The translations under genes and the position numbers were made by a program. The notes beneath the pieces were generated by a model. The model searched no databases. It had not been told where the DNA came from and saw only the letters and a list, made by a program, of their open reading frames with translations. DNA of 64,000 nucleotides, from NCBI RefSeq assembly GCF_000745235.1, contig NZ_JQNL01000001.1, forward strand, positions 3,652,001-3,716,000. The letters run 5' to 3'. Below are positions 37,211-47,866 of the stretch, in pieces. Numbering within the stretch: position 1 is the stretch's first letter; each line of letters opens with the position of its first letter. Origin of the DNA: Luteibacter mycovicinus. Lineage in GTDB: Bacteria; Pseudomonadota; Gammaproteobacteria; Xanthomonadales; Rhodanobacteraceae.

Positions 37211-37345
37211 GTCGCCGGACTCCGCGAGGACGGATGATCAATGCAGGTGCAGCTTTCGCCGCCGTAAAAGGTGCCCGGATAAAAGACACTCGTCGGGGGA
37301 TGGAAACTGTGCGGCTCCTCACAGATTGCCGCAGACCGGAACGAC

Positions 37346-37384
37346 ATGCTCGACGCCGACCTCATGACATCGTTGTCAATATGA
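37346..37384 (+). CDS. possible 12-residue upstream peptide coupled to the glycosyltransferase
   Basis: A short frame (MLDADLMTSLSI) ends in TGA that overlaps the glycosyltransferase ATG (ATGA at 37381-37384). The glycosyltransferase itself has no good ribosome site, so coupling from this peptide could set its translation. Support is limited to position. Confidence 0.3.
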   Translation: MLDADLMTSLSI

Positions 37385-38577
37385 TCAGTCTATCGGTGCT
37401 TCTGGGCTTTATCGGCTTTTCGACTTTGCTTCTGGCGCTGTGTCTCTTGTTTCTGCTTGTCTGGTCGGTGGTGAAGGCGTTTCGTCCCGTGCAGGTCGCC
37501 ACCCCGGGGGCGGCGACCTATCCGTTCGTTTCCATTCTCGTGCCGTTCTTCAACGAACCCGAGGACTCGTTTCTGCGTACGCTCGACGCGATCGAGGCGA
37601 CCGACTATCGCGGAAAGATGGAAGTCATCCTCATCGACGACGGTTCGAGCAATGCGACACCCGGCTGTCTTGCCGAATGGTTGCGACATCCCCGACGGAA
37701 GCACTACGTGCTGTGTTCGCTCGCGCGAAACAGTGGTGCCAAGGGGCGAGCGCTCGATGCGGCGCTCCCCTTGATTTCGGCCGAGTCCGATGTCGTGACG
37801 GTGATCGACAGCGACACTGTCATTCTGCCGGGAGCCCTGCGGCTGGCGGTGGAGGCGCTGTACGCGTCGCCCACGCACGCGGCGGCCTGTGGCCTCATCG
37901 TGCCAGCCGGTCGCCACGATTCCTGGCTGCACAGCTTCCAGTTTTACGAGCATGTCGGCGCACTGGCGACGATCCGATTCGTTCAGAGCCGCATGGGGAT
38001 GGTCAACGTCGTCGCCGGCGCGTTCTCCTTGCACAAGACCGCCGTGATTCGGGAGCTGGGTGGCTGGGGCGAGTGGCTGGTGGAGGACATTGCCTGGACC
38101 TGGCGAGCACTGGCACACGGCTACACCATCGGCTACGCGCCGGATGCCATCGCCTATACGGTCTGTCCTTCGACCTTGTTCGGACTGTTCCGGCAGCGAC
38201 GTCGCTGGGCCCGTGGCAGGCTGGAATCGTTCCGTGTCGCCTGGCGGATATCCCGCGCGCATACGATGAAGATGTTGCCCTGGTGGCTGCTCTGGGCGCA
38301 GTCGGCCCTTCTGCCGACGCTACTGCTGAGCATCGCCGCCGCCTGGCTCTACGACAGCAGGCTGCTGTTCGGTCTGGCTGTCGCGAACTGGGTGGTGATG
38401 GCTCTGCTGAACGGAGTCGCCTGTCTGCAGGCACGCCACAGGCTGAAGCTCGGCTGGCGGGACATGCTGCTGGTTTCGCTCTACAACACCGGCATCGATA
38501 CCTTGTTGCTGCCGGCCAATGTGATCGGCCTGGTCGACGAACTGCGCGGCGGACGCAAGAGCTGGCTGACCCGCTGA
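37381..38577 (+). CDS. processive family 2 glycosyltransferase (NodC/HasA/PgaC type)
   Basis: A 398-residue inner-membrane synthase. An N-terminal membrane helix (about residues 4-30) precedes the GT-A domain, with the full set of processive GT2 motifs: IDDGS (85-89), DSD (143-145), ED (235-236) and QRRRW (272-276, QxxRW). A hydrophobic C-terminal region follows with three or four helices (about 290-385). These motifs mark enzymes that polymerise beta-linked sugars such as chitin oligomers, hyaluronan, PNAG or cellulose. There is no PilZ domain, so it is not BcsA-like. The ATG at 37381 is chosen because upstream in-frame starts lack conserved sequence. A NodB-like deacetylase follows 58 bases later, which favours an N-acetylglucosamine polymer. 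The product is inferred. Confidence 0.88.
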   Translation: MISLSVLLGFIGFSTLLLALCLLFLLVWSVVKAFRPVQVATPGAATYPFVSILVPFFNEPEDSFLRTLDAIEATDYRGKMEVILIDDGSSNATPGCLAEWLRHPRRKHYVLCSLARNSGAKGRALDAALPLISAESDVVTVIDSDTVILPGALRLAVEALYASPTHAAACGLIVPAGRHDSWLHSFQFYEHVGALATIRFVQSRMGMVNVVAGAFSLHKTAVIRELGGWGEWLVEDIAWTWRALAHGYTIGYAPDAIAYTVCPSTLFGLFRQRRRWARGRLESFRVAWRISRAHTMKMLPWWLLWAQSALLPTLLLSIAAAWLYDSRLLFGLAVANWVVMALLNGVACLQARHRLKLGWRDMLLVSLYNTGIDTLLLPANVIGLVDELRGGRKSWLTR

Positions 38578-38635
38578 TCAGCGCCGGATGCAAGGCGAGA
38601 CCAGGCTACGCTGCCCTTCTACCTGACGACACGGC

Positions 38636-40328
<1,693 letters not shown>

Positions 40329-40336
40329 CAAAACAG

Positions 40337-40418
40337 GTAGGAGCGCGCCCCGCGCGCGAAAAGCCCGTTCGCGACAGAGCGTCGCACAGAGCCTTTCGCG
40401 CGCAGGGCGCGCTCCTAC
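40337..40418. repeat. intact REP doublet (REPIN), 82 bp
   Basis: GTAGGAGCGCGCCCCGCGCG at the left and its inverted counterpart (CGCGCGCAGGGCGCGCTCC, ending in CTCCTAC) at the right face each other across a 35-base spacer. In RNA the pair folds into one long hairpin between the convergent pip and nuclease genes. It may serve as a 3'-end stabiliser or bidirectional terminator. Confidence 0.9.
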
Positions 40419-40425
40419 ACGGGGT

Positions 40426-43161
40426 TTAGAACAAACCCAGCGGCAGCGTCACCATGTCGACCACGAAACCATCGTGGTCCGATGAGCCCAGCGCCTTCTT
40501 CACATCGGTCGCCGACGCGGAATCGTCCAGCGTCTGTACCGGTGCGTCGAGGTTGCCGCGGCCGTACTGCATCTTGAGGAACAGGCCACGGGCCACCGTG
40601 TTGAGCAGCGCATGGTCGAGCACCTGGTGCGTCGGCACCGAGCGCGGGGCCTGGCCCTGGATGTTGCCGAAGTTCTCGGTGAACAGGAACGAATAACGAT
40701 CGTTCGCCGGTACCGAATCCACGGCGTTCCACAGTGCCGGCCTGACCAGGTTCTTGCCCAGCTTCAGCAGGTTCTGGCTGTCGTCGTAGCGACCGGATAT
40801 CAGGCCGACTACGTCGGTGAAGCCATCGCTGAACTGATACGCGTTGAAGTCACCGACGACCAGCAGCGGCGCGAGAAGGTTCTTGCGGTCGGTCTGAATC
40901 GCCTGGACCTGGGTCGCCAGCGACTTCGCCTGCAGGAAGCGCTTTTCGCGGTCGCGATCGGCGGTGGTGCCGGTCTTGTCCACGTTCTGGCGTGCCTTCG
41001 GGTGCACCGAGATCACGTTGATGCGCATCTTGCCGAGGATCGACGGTACTTCGGCGGTCAGCAGCAGCGGCGGATGGTCGTGCACGAAGGCGGTCGAACC
41101 CTGATCCTCCCAGGTTTCATCCGCGCCCAGCTGGCGCACGTCGAGCACGCGTACGCGGTCGGTACGCACCAGGAAACCGACGTTGATACCGCTCGGATCG
41201 TGGCCTTCCTGCAGGAACGCTTCGTACTGTGCCGGGTAGTCGTCACCCAGTTGCCTGGCGAGGCCCTGCAGCACGGCGAGGCTCTTCACTTCTTCCACAG
41301 AGAGGATGTCGGGCAGCTTGAGCACGCCGCCGATGTATGCGGACAGGCGCTGCGTCTTAAGTTTGACCTGATCCGCCGTCGGCTCGGTGTCGCCGCCGCT
41401 GCAGGTAAAGGTCGTGTTGAAGTTGGTGTCGCAGAAACGCTCGGTGTTGAGCGCGCCCACCCGCACCGCGTAGAACGCACGCGAGTCCACGGGACGCGGC
41501 AGTTCGACCGCTTTCTTCACCGTGACCTTGGTCGGGATCAGCGTATACGCACCGAACGCGTACGACATGACGCCTTCCGCGCGGAACGTGGTGCCCGCGT
41601 TGAATGGCGTGTTGGCCGGCACGGCACCGTAGTCGGCGGTGTTCATCTTGAACACTTCCGGGTTGCCCGACCAGTTCGGCAGGTTGACGCCGTCGGGCAC
41701 GGCTACCGTGTAGCGCACGCCCGGCTTGCGCAGCGAACGCTGGCCATTGGCGGTGATGTACACCTCGGCGAACGGTTCGTTGCTGAAGCGCAGGTTGCCT
41801 GTGGTGATCATGCCGTTGTCGATGGCGACACGCATGCCGACATAGCACTGGAAGTTGGTGTCGCCGCAGGAAAGGGCGTTGGGATCCGTGGAGGGGATCT
41901 TGTCATCGAAGACGACGGCGGCCGGCAGCTTCGCGCCGTGCATCGTCGTGACGACCGTGGCGCTCTTCAGCTCAGGCAGGTTGTAATAATTGTCGACCGT
42001 CGCTTCCACGTTCACCAGGTCACCGATCTTGACCGTCGGTGCCGAACTGGTGAACACATAGATGCCGTTGGAGGTGAGGCGGTCGTCATCCGCACGGTTG
42101 TCCGGCGTCTGGATGGTGAAGCCTGCGGGGCCGACGGCGGTCACCACGTTACCCGTCGTGGCGACACGCTTGCCGACCAGTGGCGAGACCTGACCGCGAC
42201 CGGTGACCTGCCAGATTTCGGCGGCGATGGGGATCTGATTGAGGATGGCGCCGACGGCCGTGTCCTTCGCCAGCGTCACGTCACCCGTCGCGTTGGACAG
42301 GTTGACGCGCAGCGCCTTGTCCGGTCCGGCCGCCCTAGCCCCGTGCACGTTCACCGTGAGGGTCGTCGTGGTCGAACCGGCCGGAATCGTGAGCGTCGTA
42401 TCCACGGCGTCATAGTCGCCGGCCGCCACGGTGGCGGTGTCGTCGGCGGTCCGGGCATGCACGGTGACGTCGGTGTCCGCCGGCTCGCTCAGCGTGACTG
42501 AGAACGGCATCGGCACGTCGTCGCCGTTACGCAGGCTCACTGTGGCATCGGCGATCGACAGGCTGGTGCCCTGGACCGTGCACGGCGATGTGCTTGCGCG
42601 CGGAGCGGTCGGTGCGACCTTCACCCAGTCCGCCGAGTTGTCGCCGGTGGACTGCGGCAGGCCTGCGCCGTTGACCTTGCGCTGGTAACCCTGGTCCGAA
42701 TTGCCGGTACCCAGCGTCGTCAGCGCCGTGCCGAGCTTGTACGCCGAACCCGCGCTGAGGCCTACCTGATCGATGACCGAGCCCGAGGCGTCGAGCAGAG
42801 CGAGGCCACCGTCGTCGGTGACGCCGGTGGAGTAGCTCAGGTCAGGCGTTACCGTGCCCGAATAGCCCGATGCCGCCTTGTTGGAAAGCAGCAGGAAGCA
42901 GCCCGGAGCGACCGATGTCCCGGCAGGGAAGGTGAAGCGTGTGCCGGTCGTGCCGCTCGCGTTGGATGCGTTGAACTTGTAGCCGGACACGTCCAGCGCG
43001 GCGGTGCCGGTGTTCTGCACCTCGACGAATTCGTCGTTGCCGCCGGCGGGCCCGCGTACGCGGAACTGGGTGATGGAAAGGTCCGCCGCCTGCAGCGGAA
43101 GGACGGCCATGAGGCCTGCCAGCGCCGCCCATGTGGCGCGCTGTGACGTGGTCAAACGCAT
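40426..43161 (-). CDS. ExeM/NucH-family extracellular endonuclease
   Basis: A 911-residue secreted protein from MRLTTSQRATW, preceded by GAGGGG. The signal peptide ends near PLQAADL. Order of domains: lamin-tail domain (about residues 26-150, LSITQFRVRGPAGGNDEFVE), a Calx-beta-like segment (about 200-290), an OB-like region, and a C-terminal endonuclease/exonuclease/phosphatase domain (about 565-905). The latter has the catalytic pattern LSVEEVKSL, VVGDFNAY and SSDHDGF. Relatives (Shewanella ExeM, Aeromonas/Vibrio Xds-type) degrade extracellular DNA for phosphate or biofilm dispersal. Cys pairs suggest disulfides. Unlike some relatives it lacks an obvious C-terminal sorting helix. Confidence 0.9.
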   Translation of the reverse strand: MRLTTSQRATWAALAGLMAVLPLQAADLSITQFRVRGPAGGNDEFVEVQNTGTAALDVSGYKFNASNASGTTGTRFTFPAGTSVAPGCFLLLSNKAASGYSGTVTPDLSYSTGVTDDGGLALLDASGSVIDQVGLSAGSAYKLGTALTTLGTGNSDQGYQRKVNGAGLPQSTGDNSADWVKVAPTAPRASTSPCTVQGTSLSIADATVSLRNGDDVPMPFSVTLSEPADTDVTVHARTADDTATVAAGDYDAVDTTLTIPAGSTTTTLTVNVHGARAAGPDKALRVNLSNATGDVTLAKDTAVGAILNQIPIAAEIWQVTGRGQVSPLVGKRVATTGNVVTAVGPAGFTIQTPDNRADDDRLTSNGIYVFTSSAPTVKIGDLVNVEATVDNYYNLPELKSATVVTTMHGAKLPAAVVFDDKIPSTDPNALSCGDTNFQCYVGMRVAIDNGMITTGNLRFSNEPFAEVYITANGQRSLRKPGVRYTVAVPDGVNLPNWSGNPEVFKMNTADYGAVPANTPFNAGTTFRAEGVMSYAFGAYTLIPTKVTVKKAVELPRPVDSRAFYAVRVGALNTERFCDTNFNTTFTCSGGDTEPTADQVKLKTQRLSAYIGGVLKLPDILSVEEVKSLAVLQGLARQLGDDYPAQYEAFLQEGHDPSGINVGFLVRTDRVRVLDVRQLGADETWEDQGSTAFVHDHPPLLLTAEVPSILGKMRINVISVHPKARQNVDKTGTTADRDREKRFLQAKSLATQVQAIQTDRKNLLAPLLVVGDFNAYQFSDGFTDVVGLISGRYDDSQNLLKLGKNLVRPALWNAVDSVPANDRYSFLFTENFGNIQGQAPRSVPTHQVLDHALLNTVARGLFLKMQYGRGNLDAPVQTLDDSASATDVKKALGSSDHDGFVVDMVTLPLGLF

Positions 43162-43323
43162 TCGAATGTCCCCTCGAGTCGTTGGTTGTACGCGACCCAC
43201 AGCGTCGCCCGGTCCTCGCGCGACGTTCCCCCCGTGAAGGTCCGTACCGGCGAGTCTGACGCAAATTTATGACAGTGGAATGTGACGCACCGGATGTGTG
43301 ACGAATGTCGCGCTATTCGCCTG

Positions 43324-43372
43324 CCGTGCTGGCTAATCTCACTCCCAGCACGGTGGCGAAAACACCGTTTTC
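43324..43372 (+). repeat. two consecutive hairpins before the GTPase module
   Basis: CCGTGCTGG pairs with CCAGCACGG (9 bp, 12-base loop, 43324-43353), then GAAAAC-ACC-GTTTTC (43358-43372). Both lie 20-70 bases before the first gene of the module. The first inverted repeat has operator-like geometry. Confidence 0.5.
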
Positions 43373-43393
43373 AGCGCGTTATCGGGGGATTTC

Positions 43394-44050
43394 GTGAACA
43401 GTGATGCGCTTTTCCGGCAGGAACGGCGAGGGCTGACGTTCGAGTGCCGGGACGTCGAGACGCGACATGAAATGGTGCTGCGCTCGCTGATGCGGGTGAT
43501 CGATGGCCGGCTTCGTCAGCGCTGGATCGCTACGGCGGTCGAAGGCGATCTGGTGGTACGCAGCGAAGACAATCGCATCGCACTGCAGCCTGTCGGAAGG
43601 GGTGCCTACGCGGACGCGACCCAACACAGCCGGGTGCTGGCGTTCCCCTTCAACTATCACACGCTCGAAGATACGTTGAACGAACTGGGCGACCTGCTCG
43701 AGCAGGCATCGCCGGCGCTGCCCTCACGCATCGACCGTCATGCGATGGCGACCAACAGCTTCCGGCTGCGCCACTGGCCCGAAGCCGGACTGGTCGCGAC
43801 GCGGGAGCGCATGCGCATGTCCGCGGTCCTGCTGCGTGCGGACGTCAGCGCCGGCGAGCTCACCCGGATGATCGGCTGCACCGCCGGCGAATGCCGCCAG
43901 TTGCTCACCGACCTGCATGACGCGGGGTTGCTGTCCAGCGAGCCGCTCACCGCCGGAAAACGCGATATCCAGAATCCGTTTCTGTCGAGCCTGACCGTGC
44001 GTGAGCGCGTCGGCGTGATCGGGCGTATCCGTGCACGACTGGGACTCTGA
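43394..44050 (+). CDS. hypothetical protein of the GTPase module, C-terminal winged-helix-like region
   Basis: A 218-residue protein starting at GTG with GGGGG upstream. I do not recognise the N-terminal half. Residues about 140-185 (RMRMSAVLLRADVSAGELTRMIGCTAGECRQLLTDLHDAGLL) read like a winged helix-turn-helix, and the tail is basic. It lies 5 bases before a Ras-like GTPase gene and so belongs to the same operon. In Streptomyces conservons a small wHTH-like protein (CvnC, DUF742) accompanies the GTPase CvnD and roadblock CvnB; this protein could be a functional counterpart. That parallel is inference. Confidence 0.65.
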   Translation: MNSDALFRQERRGLTFECRDVETRHEMVLRSLMRVIDGRLRQRWIATAVEGDLVVRSEDNRIALQPVGRGAYADATQHSRVLAFPFNYHTLEDTLNELGDLLEQASPALPSRIDRHAMATNSFRLRHWPEAGLVATRERMRMSAVLLRADVSAGELTRMIGCTAGECRQLLTDLHDAGLLSSEPLTAGKRDIQNPFLSSLTVRERVGVIGRIRARLGL

Positions 44051-44055
44051 TAGCG

Positions 44056-44595
44056 ATGCCTGAATTCAAGCTTGTGTTCACCGGCACCACCGGCGCCGGC
44101 AAGACCACCGCGATAGCCGCGGTCAGTGACGTCGCGCCGATGGCCACCGAAGCACGCAACATGGATGCGGGTTTCGCCAAGGCGACCACCACGGTCGGTA
44201 TGGATTACGGCGAACTGGTGCTCGCCGATGGCGAGACGCTGCGCCTTTACGGTACGCCGGGCCAGGAACGTTTCGACTTCATGTGGAAGATCATCGGCCG
44301 CGGCGCGCTCGGTCTGATCATACTCATCGACAACAGCCGGCCGGCGCCGCTGGAGGACTTCTCGCGCTACCTCGCCGGCTTCGCCGATCTGTTGCGCACG
44401 GCACCCTGCGTGGTGGGCATCGGCCGCACCGAAGGGCATCCGCTGCCGGGTCTCGATGCCTTCGTCCGCGTGGCGGCACGCCACGGCGTCACCTGTCCGG
44501 TGATCGCGGCCAACGCGACGCGCAAGGACGATGTCCTGCAGCTGATCGATCTGCTGCTCTGGCAGCTGACCGCCCATGCGGAGGTCGCGTGCTGA
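44056..44595 (+). CDS. small Ras-like GTPase (COG2229 / CvnD-like)
   Basis: A 179-residue G-domain protein. P-loop GTTGAGKT lies at residues 10-17, a switch I region with Thr (KATTTVGMDYGEL), and the switch II LYGTPGQERFDFMWK. In that motif the usual DxxG Asp is replaced by Gly, as in CvnD and close to MglA. The NKxD base-recognition motif is not evident (GIGRTEGHP at that place). Such GTPases are switches regulated by roadblock proteins. The partner gene overlaps directly downstream. MglA in Myxococcus sets cell polarity; the role in this lineage is unknown. Confidence 0.88.
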   Translation: MPEFKLVFTGTTGAGKTTAIAAVSDVAPMATEARNMDAGFAKATTTVGMDYGELVLADGETLRLYGTPGQERFDFMWKIIGRGALGLIILIDNSRPAPLEDFSRYLAGFADLLRTAPCVVGIGRTEGHPLPGLDAFVRVAARHGVTCPVIAANATRKDDVLQLIDLLLWQLTAHAEVAC

Positions 44596-45002
44596 CGGTC
44601 GACGAGGAATCCCGCACATTATGCGAACGGACGGCCGATCGCCTGCTGCGTGACGTCCGGGGCGTACGCGCCGTGATCGTGACCACGAGCGATGGCTTGC
44701 AGCTGGCGTGCCGGGTCGAACCGGGCGACGATCCGGCCCGGCTGGCCGCCGTCGCGGGCTCGCTCGCCGCGCTCGGCGAGCTGGGCAGTCACGAAGCGCA
44801 TCTGGGGGCGTGCCGGCACGTATGCATCGAAGCGGAAGGAGGGCACGTCGTGCTTTGCCAGGCGCGCGGCGAGCATCTCGATGTCGTCGTCTGCGTCGCC
44901 GGTGGTACTCACTCGGGACTCGGGCAGATGCTTTACACGACGCGGCAGCATGCCTCCCGGCTGGCCGCCGCGCTCGACGCCCGCGAAGCCGTCACCGGCT
45001 GA
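44589..45002 (+). CDS. Roadblock/LC7-domain protein (MglB/CvnB-like)
   Basis: About 137 residues from the GTG at 44589, chosen for the GGAGG just upstream and because it overlaps the GTPase stop by 7 bases. The roadblock fold is suggested by the hydrophobic strand VRAVIVTTSDGLQLAC and the long helix ARLAAVAGSLAALGEL, then strands VCIEAEGGHVVLCQA and LDVVVCVA. Roadblock dimers act as GTPase-activating or scaffold partners of MglA/CvnD-type GTPases. It is the last gene of the module and is convergent with upp. Confidence 0.8.
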   Translation: MLTVDEESRTLCERTADRLLRDVRGVRAVIVTTSDGLQLACRVEPGDDPARLAAVAGSLAALGELGSHEAHLGACRHVCIEAEGGHVVLCQARGEHLDVVVCVAGGTHSGLGQMLYTTRQHASRLAAALDAREAVTG

Positions 45003-45027
45003 TTCGCGGTGCGACGTTCGTCAGGAC

Positions 45028-45663
45028 TCAGGTCTTCTGCTTGGTGCCGAAGATCTTGTCGCCCGCGTCGCCTAGGCCGGGCAGGATGTAACCCAGTTCA
45101 TTGAGATGGTCGTCGATGGAGGCGACGTAGATCTCGATGTCCGGATGTGCGGCCTCGATGCGTTTGAGGCCTTCGGGTGCGGCGACCAGGAACAGGCCCT
45201 TGATCCGCTTCGCGCCGGCCGCCTTGAGCATGTCGACGGTGGCGACCAGCGTGCCCGCGGTCGCCAGCATCGGATCGACGATGATCGCCGTGCGCTCGTC
45301 CATGCCGCCACTGAGCTTTTCGTAGTAGGCGACAGGCTCGAGCGTTTCCTCGTCGCGCTGGAGGCCGACCACGCTGACCTTCGCCGCCGGGATCATCTCG
45401 AGCACGCCGGTGAGCATCCCGAGGCCCGCGCGCAGGATCGGAACGATGGTGACCTTCTTGCCCTTGATGTGGGTGACCTCGACGGGGCCAGCCCAGCCCT
45501 GGATGGTCTTGCACTCGGTTTCCATGTCGGCCGTGGCCTCGTACGTCAGCAACGCGGCGACCTCGGAGGCCAGCTCACGGAATTCCTTCGTGCTGATGCC
45601 CGCGGCGCGCATGAGGCCGAGCTTGTGCTGGATGAGGGGGTGACGGACTTCGACGATTTTCAT
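45028..45663 (-). CDS. upp: uracil phosphoribosyltransferase
   Basis: A 211-residue protein (E. coli 208). It makes UMP from uracil and PRPP in pyrimidine salvage. Features are [13 protein letters not shown], the PRPP-binding loop [13 protein letters not shown] (about residues 128-140), the flexible [15 protein letters not shown] and the C-terminal uracil-binding [11 protein letters not shown]. The ATG with [19 protein letters not shown] is the standard N terminus. It stands alone; uraA is not adjacent. Confidence 0.97.
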   Translation of the reverse strand: MKIVEVRHPLIQHKLGLMRAAGISTKEFRELASEVAALLTYEATADMETECKTIQGWAGPVEVTHIKGKKVTIVPILRAGLGMLTGVLEMIPAAKVSVVGLQRDEETLEPVAYYEKLSGGMDERTAIIVDPMLATAGTLVATVDMLKAAGAKRIKGLFLVAAPEGLKRIEAAHPDIEIYVASIDDHLNELGYILPGLGDAGDKIFGTKQKT

Positions 45664-45722
45664 GGACGGAAACGGGGCAGTGGGCGACGCGCCATTCTCG
45701 CACGCGGCGCCCGGTCTGTTGA

Positions 45723-46037
45723 TCAGCCCTTGAGACAGGTGCTCATGTAGCGCTTGCGTTCGTCGCCCTTGAGGCTCTTTGCCGATGCGTCGGCGTTACA
45801 CGATTTCATTTTGTCCTGCTGCGTCGCCTTGGCCGGCTGCTCACCCTTCAGGCAGCCGCTCATGAAGGCTCTGCGCTCGTCGCCCTTCTTGCCGGTGGCT
45901 TGCGTATTGCAGGTGCTCATCCGCTGTTGTTGCGGCGTGAGGTCCTTTTTGGCGGGCGCTTGTGGCGAGGCGGCGAGGGCGCCTGTGGCGAAGGCGAGAA
46001 GCGAAGCTACGGCAAGGACACGAATCTGCGTACGCAT
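45723..46037 (-). CDS. PsiF-repeat family secreted protein
   Basis: A 104-residue protein with a signal peptide (cut near LAASPQ), followed by two copies of the PsiF repeat, each with a Cys pair: [22 protein letters not shown] and [23 protein letters not shown], ending CLKG. E. coli psiF is phosphate-starvation inducible, but its molecular role is unknown. The mature protein is small, basic and probably periplasmic with disulfides. No pho-box is obvious upstream. It lies between upp and a REP doublet. Confidence 0.9.
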   Translation of the reverse strand: MRTQIRVLAVASLLAFATGALAASPQAPAKKDLTPQQQRMSTCNTQATGKKGDERRAFMSGCLKGEQPAKATQQDKMKSCNADASAKSLKGDERKRYMSTCLKG

Positions 46038-46087
46038 GGCGAACCCCTACGTGACGCCGGGCCAATCCGGCGGTCCGAGCTTAACCT

Positions 46088-46180
46088 GTAGGAGCGCGCC
46101 TCGCGCGCGATTTTTCGGGGCTACGCAATGGCGGTCGGGGCTCATCGCGGTCGGGGATCGCGCGCGAGGCGCGCTCCTAC
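46088..46180. repeat. intact REP doublet (REPIN), 93 bp
   Basis: GTAGGAGCGCGCCTCGCGCG at 46088 and its inverted partner ending GCGCTCCTAC at 46180 face each other across about 45 bases. The arms carry CCTCGCG rather than CCCCGCG, the same base change on both arms, as expected for a hairpin kept by pairing. Confidence 0.9.
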
Positions 46181-46188
46181 AGGGACTG

Positions 46189-47691
46189 TTACGCCGCCTT
46201 GGTTGACGATTCCGCCCGGCGCGGGCCTTCCTTCAGCGCATGGCGGATCTCCTCGATGATGAGGTCCACCTCGGCGCTGGTCACCTGGAAGTGCGGGGTG
46301 AAGCGCAGCGAGTTGGCGCCGCCGTGAATCACACCGATGCCGCGCTCGCGCATGTATTCCTCGGTGGAGCCCTCGCCATAGCACTTGAACTCGGGGGCCA
46401 GCTCGCAGGAGAACAACAGGCCCGTGCCCTGGACCTTGGTGATCAGGCCGCCGAGTTCGTTCTTGAGGCCCTCGAGCTTCTGCACGAATTCACGGCCACG
46501 CGCCACGATGTTGTCGCGCACCGTGTCGGTCAGTTCGGCCAGCGTGGCGACGGCGACGTCGAGGGCGCGCGGGTTGGCGGTCATTGTGTTGCCGTAGATG
46601 CCCTTGCGATACAGGCCGGCGGTGCGCTCGGTGACGGCGAGGACGGAGAGGGGGTACTGGCCAGCGTTGAGCGCCTTGGAAAAGGTCTCCATGTCCGGCG
46701 CTTCCATCGACTCGAAGCCGGGGTAATCGACGATCGACAGCACGCCGTGCGCACGCAGGCCGGCCTGGATCGAATCGACCAGCAGCAGGGTGCCGTGCTC
46801 GCGGGTGAGTTCGCGTGCGGCGGCGTAAAACTCCGGCGTGAGCGCACGGCCCGGATCGCCTTCGCCCATGACCGGCTCGAGGAACATCGCCTCGATGAAC
46901 CAGCCCTGGCGATCGGCTTCGGCAAACGCGGCCTTCAGACCCGCGACGTTATAGGGCTCGACCGTGATCAGCGAGTCTTCGTTACGGAAGCTGGCCAGGT
47001 GCTGCTGGTAGTTGCGACGCGAGGAATCGGAGTAGAGGGCCGGGCGCTCGGTGCGGCCGTGGAAGGCGCCCTTCACGGCGAGACGCTTGATGCTGCGACC
47101 CGCGTGACGCGCGCCCGGATCGGTCATGAGGCGTGCGTTGACGTCGGCGATGCGGCCGGCCAGCGTGACCGATTCCGAGCCGGAGTTGAGACAGAGGAAA
47201 TGCGTATACGGGCTGCCGCCGCGCGTGCGACCGAGTTCCTTGCGCAGCGCGGCGCAAAGACGCGTCTGCGAGACGTTGGCCGTCATCACGTTGGCCATGA
47301 CCTGCGGACGCGACATCGCTTCGATGATCGCCTCCGGGTTGTGACCGAAGCCGAGCATGCCGTAGCCGCCGTTGTCGTGGACCACGGCACCTTTCAGCGT
47401 GACGACCCACGGGCCGCGAGCCGCGGCGGGCACATACGGATTGAGACCGTCGTCGGGATAGAAGTTGACGAGGCTCGACTGCAGCTGGTGGATCTGTTCG
47501 GCTTCGTCCAGGCGGAGGAAGTCGGCCATGTCGGTACGCAGCGCGCGGTGATAGGCGACCGCCTCTTCGATGGCACGGACCAGCGCGGGGTCGGAGGAGG
47601 CGAAGCGGGCGATGGTCGTATCCGGGAGGCCCCGCGTACGCGCCGAGCCACCGAATTCACGCAGCTCACGCAGATGACCGATAACGTCCAT
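46189..47691 (-). CDS. class III PLP-dependent aminotransferase
   Basis: A 500-residue fold-type I enzyme. An N-terminal extension of about 90 residues precedes the core. The core shows HFLCLNSGSESVTLAGR (PLP phosphate region), KGAFHGRTERP, LLVDSIQAGLRAHG (Asp pairing with the pyridine N) and the Schiff-base Lys in METFSKALNAGQYPL. The C-terminal part (ERGIGVIHGGANSLRFTPHF) carries the substrate carboxylate-binding Arg. The exact amine substrate cannot be told from this; lysine- or ornithine-type aminotransferases are possible. It is divergent from an ABC transporter gene across 175 bases and ends next to a REP doublet. Confidence 0.85.
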   Translation of the reverse strand: MDVIGHLRELREFGGSARTRGLPDTTIARFASSDPALVRAIEEAVAYHRALRTDMADFLRLDEAEQIHQLQSSLVNFYPDDGLNPYVPAAARGPWVVTLKGAVVHDNGGYGMLGFGHNPEAIIEAMSRPQVMANVMTANVSQTRLCAALRKELGRTRGGSPYTHFLCLNSGSESVTLAGRIADVNARLMTDPGARHAGRSIKRLAVKGAFHGRTERPALYSDSSRRNYQQHLASFRNEDSLITVEPYNVAGLKAAFAEADRQGWFIEAMFLEPVMGEGDPGRALTPEFYAAARELTREHGTLLLVDSIQAGLRAHGVLSIVDYPGFESMEAPDMETFSKALNAGQYPLSVLAVTERTAGLYRKGIYGNTMTANPRALDVAVATLAELTDTVRDNIVARGREFVQKLEGLKNELGGLITKVQGTGLLFSCELAPEFKCYGEGSTEEYMRERGIGVIHGGANSLRFTPHFQVTSAEVDLIIEEIRHALKEGPRRAESSTKAA

Positions 47692-47866
47692 AACGCACTC
47701 CTTCGACCGCTAAGTGTTTATATGTAAAGGGTTTAATGACCCAGCATAGCATGCGGTTTTTGGCCCCGTAACCCCCGGGTGACGCTTGTCACATTCGCAC
47801 AATGACGCAAGCGACTGCCACCAAGGGGTTACGTACGAATATGTTGCGACGCAAGGGAGGGCACTC

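Noticed and set aside
46189..47691. Specific naming of the class III aminotransferase (for example lysine 6-aminotransferase)
   Set aside because: The fold and Schiff-base lysine are clear, but substrate-specific residues cannot be judged and neighbours give no pathway.
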